DNA of 64,000 bases from Lytechinus pictus (lineage: Eukaryota > Echinodermata > Echinoidea > Temnopleuroida > Toxopneustidae). The notes under the pieces are model-generated. The model was not told the DNA's origin. It was given only the letters and a program-made list of their open reading frames with translations, and did no database searches. Each line of letters starts with the position of its first letter. The first letter of the stretch is position 1. Where the stretch lies: the NCBI RefSeq assembly GCF_037042905.1, contig NC_087247.1:35729420-35793419 (forward strand), read 5' to 3'. Below, piece by piece: positions 37,501 through 46,500 of the stretch. The translations under genes and the position numbers were made by a program.

Positions 37501-40500
37501 TAATGGAAATATTTCTCATAACAAGATTCTATGAATATGAATAAGTATATAATACGTCACAAACACTGTTTTCGTTGTGGCGATGCGTACTTGTATTATG
37601 AATGTATATATCTTCATCACAAAGTGATGGCTTCTCTTTTGTATTTTCCTACTGTCTGGCCCCTCTCTCCATCTCTCTTTCATTGATACAGTCACCTTTC
37701 TTTTTCATTTAACATGCTTGTCACTTTCCGCATACTCTACGTCATTCCATTTTTTTTCAAGTATATATTCAGCTTTCTTATGTAATGTAAATTATGTGTT
37801 AACTTTTATGCATGTATTATCACCCTGCCTATTGCCAGTGAAGGGGAGTTTATCCCATCATCACTGACAGAGGACCTGGGTTTATTGTACCTTCTCTATT
37901 TGATTATGAAATAAAGATGATTTATATATGTATATGCACATTACATGATTTTGATTTGTTATTGTTTTCCATATGAAAATGAAATTGATTTGATATTTGA
38001 TCTTTTTTATGCCCCCGCAGACGAAGTCCGGAGGGGGCATTACGCGTTGCCCCTGTCCGTCCGTCCGTCCCCCCACTTGGTTTCCGCGCAATAACTTGAA
38101 AAATATTCAATGGATTTAAAAAAAATTTGGTGTGTAGGTAGATGACACCAAAATACAGGCTAAGTTCGAATTCGGAGTCCGCAGGTCAAAGGTCACAGCT
38201 CATGTATGCGAGTTGGTTTCGGCATGATAAATTATGAAATATTCAAGAGATTAAAAAAAAATTAGGTGTGTAGGACTAGGTAGACGACACCAAAATACAG
38301 GCCAAGTTCAAATTCAGAGTCCGCAGGTCAAAGGTCACAGCTCATTAAATATGCGGGTTGGTTTCCGCATGATAACCCATGAAATATTCAACAGATTAAA
38401 ACAAATTTGGGTGTGTAAGTAGATGACACCAAAAGACAGGCTAAGTTCGAATTCGGAGTCCGCAGGTCAAAGGTCACAGCTCATTATATATGTGAGTTGG
38501 TTTCCACATAACTTTGGAAATATTCGCCAGATATTCAAAATGTTTGGTGTCTGGGTAGATGACACCAAAATACAGGCTAAGTTTGAAATCGGAGCCCACA
38601 CAGGTGAAGTGACGGATTATCCACATCAAATGACCAGTGCCATTGTATGATGTGTTATAGCGCCACCTTGTGACGCATGCTAGCTAGTTCATTGCCAAAA
38701 TATTATTTCTCGCCCCTTTTCGGCGCCGTGTTGTAAATAAAGACAATGCTTCCTCATTAAATGGTAGGCCCAAATGTAATTATTTTGATCGTTGTGGCAT
38801 CTTTACTGTCGTGGTGGCAGCTGGATTTAATCCCTGTCATTCATACATAACATGTGCAGTAAAATGGCCACTGCTAAAACTAGCAAACGGTCAGTCGGGA
38901 ATGACATATCCCGTGATAGTAATTGCTTTGGTGAATTATTCTTTCTCTTTTCTCCATCAAAGTGGACTTGATATAGGTCCGACTTCTAGTCTAGGATCTA
39001 ACATAGAATTTAGTTATGCTCAAAGTGAAAAATGCAAAACTGACAGTGAGGAGGCGTGATAGCTCAGTCGGTAGAGCGGGGGATTCGTATTCCGGTGATC
39101 CGGGTTCGATTCCCACTTGGTGCGCTAGTGCCCTTTGGTAAGGCATTAATCCTCATAACCAGGTCCTTCGGAGGGGACCTTAAGCCATCGGTCCTCTGGT
39201 TGCTTGCTTACAAGCATTCATGCTTTCTTAGCGATCAGGTAAAAAATCCCCACCAATCAATTGAATTGATTTCAATCAAAATGAGTTTGAGAGAGAGAGC
39301 AATGATCATGCAGATGATCATGCAGATCATTATTTTAATGACATGAATCAAGAATGTGATGATGAAGAAGATGAATCTGCTAGTTATTTTGATAACGGTA
39401 ATCAAGAGGAGAGTGATATTGATGAGAGTTGTGTTGATTACTGTTACAGTAATAATGTAGACTTGCAGGAATATTATGATATTGGATATGACATTGGTAA
39501 TTATGATATTATTAATCAGGATGACAGTGTCAGTGATGAGAGTGTTGGTTATTGCAAAGATAACATAGACTCGCAGGAATGTTATGAAGGAGATGAGTAC
39601 ATGTGGGATAGGGTTCGACCCCATTCTCCCATATATCACAACATACACTTTCAACACGCCAAACACAGACTTCTGCCAATAGTACTAGTTCTGCCCATTC
39701 AAAACATGCAGGTATAGATAACACAGATAAGTGTCCACTTTGCTCTAGCGCAAGGGGTAACGTCTCGTACCAACACCATATCAGTGTTTGCCCTTCTTGC
39801 CTTTAGAAGATAGACTGTGTGTTATACAAGCCCATCGTGTTGCAAAAATCCTTGGGCATGACGATATTCTTGACATTGACTTAGAGGACCTAGACGTCGT
39901 GATGCTGATAGTGACCTCTCAGATGATAAGTTGTCTGTTGTTGATGACGATATTCTTACTGCTGGATGCTACTCCTCCGTATCGTCTTCAGACATTGATA
40001 GGCCTAGGACTCTGATGCTGCTGACTTGTCAGAGATAGATGAGCCGCCTAATTATTTGGGAGACACTCAAGGCTGCAGTGGTATCTCGCCAGGGTCAGGT
40101 GAGCTCCACGGGATCAATTATTTGCCACTGTCTTCGAATGTGGCCAGTTCCTCTCGGGTGCCTAATCGGGCCAGCATGACTCCTCAGGTTGAATTTTCTT
40201 CTGGAAATGAGAATATCCTGGTTTCCTATATCAGTGGTGCAACAAGGAATCTTATACGATACTCCACCGTCTGCAAACTTGGCGGCAGAATCATAGCTAC
40301 CAAAGACCACACCAATGGTGCTTCATTAGGTAGTGTTGGTGAAACTTCCCTTGTCTTCACTATTGGTAGTAGCCAGTTTCTCTTAATTGGAAGTGTGGTT
40401 GAGTCACTTGGTGTAGAGGTACAAGCAGGCATACCGTTTTTAGAGATGCATGATGTTACGATAAGACCTGCCAAACGTCTGATTTGCTTCGGTAATGGAC

Positions 40501-43500
40501 CTGCTCTAACATATGCTCCATCTCTGTCAGATTGTATGCTACGATCTCATACCGACGGTGAGATTGCGCCAGCACACGAGCGCGACGTGTTTTCGATTGG
40601 CTACGTAACTATGGCATCCAACACAAGACTCCAACCATCTCAGCCAAACTCATTGGCCCTGACACCTGATCAGCCTGCGGACTTGGGAGGATCTGGACAG
40701 ATGAATTCCAACCCTCTACCCTCAGATGATGTCATGGTGTCCCCCTCTTCGGAGCCAACTGCTGTACACTTTATACCCAAACAGCAGTTAAACTGTCTCA
40801 ACGACGTATCGTCCCAAGTAGGTACCCAGTCTACTGTCTCATCCTTGTCAGTTACGCTTTTCGCTCACCTAAAAGTTGATGGCCCGGTCGTAGCTCAACC
40901 AAACCCTACCAACACCAAAGTTGATGGCCCGGTCGTAGCTCAACCAAACCCTACCAACACCAAAGTTGATGGCCCGGGCGTAGCTCAACCAAACCCTACC
41001 AACACTGACATCTTAACTACACAGGGCACGGCTCACCCGGGTGCCAGTTTATCCAGTGATGATCCTTGTTCCTACTTTGAACCTGATGACCAACCTGGAT
41101 CGTCCAATCGCTTGGTGCCATGCCCCACTGTTCTCGACTCCCGGTCTTCGGTTCACCAGGCCCAGAATCGGATCCTGCCTCAGTCGACTCTGCCCATATA
41201 AGCCATGTGGGTCCCTCCAAACGAACTCTTGCTGACCCCATACCCACTACAGTTGTGGACCAGCTGAGAAGGACTTTGTCTCATGTACCGACCGCTGATG
41301 ATGACCAGTACTGTCGCCCCCAATCTGAGGGAATTGTCATACCTCCTAACTGCCCTATAGGTGCCCAGATTGTTTCGGGTGTTCTCTCTTGTACAGTTCA
41401 TGTGGGGCACTCTTATCGCCATGGCAACAGACGAGCTGCACCACCACCTGGTCGCCCCCCGATGCCATTTCATCATGTGTCTATGCTATTGCTGCGCACA
41501 CACGTCTGTCTGGGCTATGCCACACCTGCTTCATAAGAATGTGGCCTCGTCCTGGTCGCCCGCCACGGTGCATTTAGTATTACTTTGTACTTTATCCGGT
41601 GATCTCAATGACGCCGTTTATTTTCTCTGATGATATCAAGATGGACTCTGTATACCATAGGGATTGCTTTCAGGGCTTGGTATTTTTCGTCAATATGTTT
41701 CTTTAATCCCTGTAATCACATCATTCTTTTGCTCTTTTGTTGATTGATGATTGTATGATTTTTACAGATTTCCCATGCTTAACCCCCCTTTTTTTTTACA
41801 TGATTGTAAATTGTATGATTGATGCTTGTCCTTTTCTCAGTGCATATTTGAGATTGTGTAAGATTACAATTTGCAATGTGGTTTTTTTTTTTCTGATGAG
41901 CTATTTTTAGTTTGGAACAGATTAATATTAATTTTTGTTCTCTTTTAATTTTTTTTTCATGCACAATCTCTTTTATTCAATTTGGATGTCAATGTTTAGC
42001 TACTTGCAGTTTGCATGATGAGTGAGTTTGTTTCCCAATAAAAAAAGATGGCACACATATGTTGGTTGTTGTGATTAGGACAGTTATTTTGTAAGTTATT
42101 GCTATGCAAAGGGCATAGATTGTTTACTCCTGTCTTAAGGTGTGGTATAAGTTTTTTTTTCTCATGATGATTAGATGATATTTGCTGTTTGATTGCTTTA
42201 CTTATTTAGATGTTGATAGCATTGCTTTGAGTAATGTGTTATAAATGCTTGTGTTTCAGCCCACAACTCATTGTTTATTGATTGACAAGATTTTCATCAT
42301 TATTTACTTGTCACTTTTACCTTTGTTTAGAATAAGTTGAACTTTTATGTTGGAGATAGTCTACCAGGTATTGCATATATTAACGTGTGAAGTCATTATA
42401 TTTAGCTTCCTTGTCCAGTGTTTCTTACATCTTATTATGTCAGGTAGTTTTTCACTTTGGTTATTTAATTGACTTCATTTTGTATTTTAGCTGTGTCACT
42501 ACGTACAGCCAGGGAATATTCGTAGTACTGTGCTTATTACGATTCTTTAACGCTTTTTCCTTTTATGTACCTTAGGTTAGGAATTCTAGGTTTTCGGTAT
42601 AACATTTTTATGGCTTTTCCTTAAAGCAGTGATTGAGATGGGAATCGTATGCGTCACTTCTCACGTTTTAGTGTGTTATTATGTACATTACATGTGACCA
42701 CCTTTTTATTTTCAGGAAATTGTTGTTTACTTGTTTTAAGTATTTGCTATGTATTATTTTCGTCTAAGAGAAAATGTTGTAGTGGTGTAATAGCTAGATC
42801 AGTGTAGAAGTTTAAATAGCTAGAACAGTGTGTAGATGTATAAATAGCACTGTGTGTTATTCTTTTTTATAACTTTAGCTTTTTGCATGGTTTATTGGAT
42901 GTACAAACGTGTTAGAAATTTGAGGGACTTTTGTTTTTGATGACAATTTAGGTTCTGCTTGTTTTATTGAATGTACATACATGTAACACATTTAAGGGAC
43001 TTTGTTTATTGATGATGAAACATGGTTGGGTTGCTATGCATTTCTTTTACTTTTAATTGAGTGTTTTGTTTTGGACGTATTTCAAACAGAGATAAAGAGA
43101 AGGAAAGAAAGTGTCACGCCATTGTATGATGTGTTATAGCGCTACCTTGTGATGCTTTCTAGCTAGTTCATTGCCAAAATATTACTTCTCGCCCCTTTTC
43201 AGCGCCTTGTTGTAAAGACAATGCTTCCTCATTAAATGGTAGGCCCAAATGTAATTATTGTGATCGTTGTGTCATCCTTACTGTCGCAGACTGTCATATC
43301 TTCTGTCAGAGATTAGTATGGAAAGGGTGAGTCTTTAGGTCAAAGGTCTGAATTTGTTCATTATACATGTATGTATATATGCATATTGGTTTCTGCACGA
43401 TATTAAGTTCAATCATATTGAATGAATTTCTGATTGCGTTAAGCGGGAGCATACGTCAAATTTTTAGTTTTTTTTTTTTTTTTTTTAGCAGGCAACAAAG

Positions 43501-46500
43501 CTGAAGACAGACAATGGAGTTTACATGCGAGATGACCAAGCTTGCCTACAGACTGGCTTAGATGGCCTTCTGCTAGGATCTGTCACTCAAAGAACCAGCT
43601 CTCCTTTGATTGGTCAGTGCCAAGGTGAGATGTTGATGCAGGCTGAGGAGGCCCCTCCCCCAATAATATCCCGTCGGATTTCCACATCTCAGACTTTGGA
43701 CAAACCACTTGGGTTGGATCAAGCTATTCTCTACAGCATTGATTGTTGTGGTAAGCATTAATTTATTAAGGCTGGTATACAAAGCAGCTTTTAAAGTTAT
43801 GAATGACTGGAGATATATAATCATCGTTTTGAGACCCATTCTTCCAAGAGGCCAAATTTGGTGATATTCAAAAATCATTTGCGAGTGTTTGTGTTATTTG
43901 AATGAGATTGTTAAGTGTCAGATAGTCTCACACGTTTTGTTAGATATTTTATTATGTATTAGCAATTGTATCCCCTGAACAGAGTTCAGAGGATACTATG
44001 GATTTGACCTCATCGCGCCGCGTCCGCCGCTGCAGAGATTTCCTTGTGAGCGCTCTATCAGCTGCATTTCTTCTCTGATCATCTTCAAATTTGGCATGAA
44101 GGTCGAGTATGGTATAGCAAAGCCGCCTATCGATTTTGGTGTGGGAGGAGACATCGTTGCCATGGTAACAAGAGTTTTTGTGGAAATGGCAGAGATGTCC
44201 TTGTGAGCGCTCTACCAGCTGCATTTCTTCTCTGATCATCTTCAAATTTGTCATGAAGGTCCATTATGTTAAAGCAAAGCCGCCTATTTATTTTGGTGTG
44301 GGCGGAGACTTCGTTGCCATGGTAACAAGAGTTTTTGTGGAAATAGAAGAGATGTCCTTGTGAGCGCTCTACCAGCTGCATTACTTCTCCGATCATCTTC
44401 AAATGTGGCATGAAGGTCCATTAAGCAAAGCGGCCTATTGATTTTGGTGTGGGCGGAGACATCGTTGCCATGGTATCAAGAGTTTTTGTGGAAATAGCAG
44501 AGATTTCCTTGTGAGTGCTCTACTGGCTGCATTTCTTCTCCAATTATCTTCAAATTTGTCATGAAGGTCCATTATGGTAAAGCAAAGCCGCCTAATGATT
44601 TTGGAGTTGATGGAGACATGGTTGCCATGGTAACCATATTTTTGTGGAAAATTTTGTAAAATCTGTAACTTCTGTTTTTTTCCAGTTTGTTATAACAGTT
44701 GGCACACAGAAGCAATATTAGAAGGTGAAGCGAAGATGCCTATCATTTTGGTGGGGGTCTTAGGGTTAGGTTTACAAAATATATCCAGATTACTCTATAA
44801 TTGTATTCCCCAACAGGTGATACTGGACAATACTTTAGGTTCTGCAGAGTCACGCTGCTACGTCATATTATTGTCATCAAATTTGGTACCCACAGGCAAA
44901 ATGTGGGCAGGGTCATTGTCGCCATGATAATGTTATTTATTTGTCAAATTTCTGTGTGAGCTCTATATATCGCAATGACGGATGGTGTAGTGGGTTCGGG
45001 GGAAACATGTGCTCGGCCGCGCGACCCGCTGAGCATCTTTAGTTAATGATTAAATTTAATCACATACTTTTTACCCTCAAAATAGTCTTAAAATGCCTTA
45101 GCTCTAAATTTGTTTGTCTTTAAATATCATCTTTGGACATTTCATGAAATTGGTATTAAACAGTATGATACGGGATGATACTCAATCTCTTAGCAGGCTG
45201 TAACTGTTGCAGCATCTTGAAATTTGTTCCCTCAGGGGTTAATTTTGTTGCCTTATTCTTTGTTTATTGCAATATTAGCCTCAATAAAATTTGGTCTCAA
45301 AATATGTGCAAGACTTGAAAGTAAAATGTCACAAAGCGGCGTGGTCAAAAAATTTGCGTGGCAGCGTCGAGGGCGGGGGGGGGGGGTCAAATCGACCCAC
45401 CTTCCAGTTAAGTAAGGGTTAAAGAAATATAAAATTTGTGTGTTTTGTTGGATGTGTACTTTCACAGGGCATTTTGGTCATTTTGAACAATCTTTGGTCA
45501 AAGCAGTCTGTAAAACAAATTTTTTGTTATTATTAGCAAATGTGATTCTATGGACTGATTTCATGAAAAAAGTACTCAAATTCACAATACTCATTTTGAG
45601 ACAATTACAGGAAAATTAAGTTTTGTCCAACTCCAGACCAAATATCTTGGAATCAGAATATGGTTACAGATGTTTTATGGATTTTCTTAATTTGAAATAA
45701 ACATGTGCTTATGTCAGGCCAATCTACTCCATTAAACAAAAAAAAAAAACCCTTTTTTAATTTTATTTCATTCATTTTCACATTAAACAAAGCAATGCCC
45801 AATGTTCATGTAATAAGAGACCGATAGAAAGCATTGCCAGCCTTGTGTGAATGGCCCCCAAGTGACATTAATAAATATAAATCGGTATAAAATATGATAT
45901 GGAAGAAAATGGAAAGAGGCTGGCTAAAATAGATTTTCACAAGATAGGGGTTACTTAATGTACAGTAAATGATTGTAATTAAAGGGGGAGTGAACTGTGT
46001 GTGGTCTCACATTGACTGTGTGTTATAAATACATAGTCTTTAAAAAAAAAAAATCAGACATCTACTTATACTATAGAGAATACATTGACCTAATTGTATT
46101 TGTATAGAGAAACTAAAATGTTTTGAGAGGAAAAGTAATTGTTTTGCTACTTGGTAACATTATTAATGCAGTACAAATGTATTGAGTAGTTAATAAGCAT
46201 GTTATCGTTCAAGTGGGTCTATATTACTAGACTACACTAGCATTATGGGTAAGGAAACTGGCTAGGTATGAGTAGTTGAGGACTCGAGATGGCGCTATTG
46301 GTTCGTATCTGTTTTAAAATGAGATTTTTTACATGATTTTAACTGTCTGAAAATTCACAGAGAGATTGTTCTATAATACAGGGCCTTGATAAAAAGTGGT
46401 TGATATGGCTAGTTTAGTGAAGCAGAGTGAAATTTACTATTTTGTGTATTATAGGAATGAAGTGTAATTCAATATAAAATGTATTTAAAAGTAAATGAGG

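Larger units (their letters stand above)
38631..43288 (+). mobile_element. LTR retrotransposon with gag-like and protease-like regions only
   Basis: Direct repeats of about 180 bp flank a 4.3 kb interior: 5' LTR about 38631-38811, 3' LTR 43112-43288. Right after the 5' LTR is TGGTGGCAGCTGG, which fits a primer site for a leucine tRNA (ten bases complementary from the CCA end). Just before the 3' LTR is the purine tract AGAGAAGGAAAGAAAG. The interior shows an acidic gag-like region, a Zn-binding-like Cys/His cluster and a retropepsin-like domain. I find no reverse transcriptase, RNase H or integrase motifs, so it is non-autonomous. Several frame changes mark it as decayed. No clear target duplication was found. 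The Ty3-like affinity is inference from the protease. Confidence 0.87.

Noticed and set aside
39053..39125. A functional tRNA gene
   Set aside because: A and B boxes are present, but the acceptor stem does not close as a mature tRNA and the sequence continues into a SINE body.
39235..39666. A 143-residue minus-strand hydrophobic protein
   Set aside because: It is antisense to the Asp/Glu-rich gag-like frame; GAT/GAA codons reversed give Ile/Phe-rich nonsense.
38631..43288. A complete endogenous retrovirus
   Set aside because: I find no envelope, polymerase or integrase motif in the interior; only gag-like and protease-like regions are supportable.
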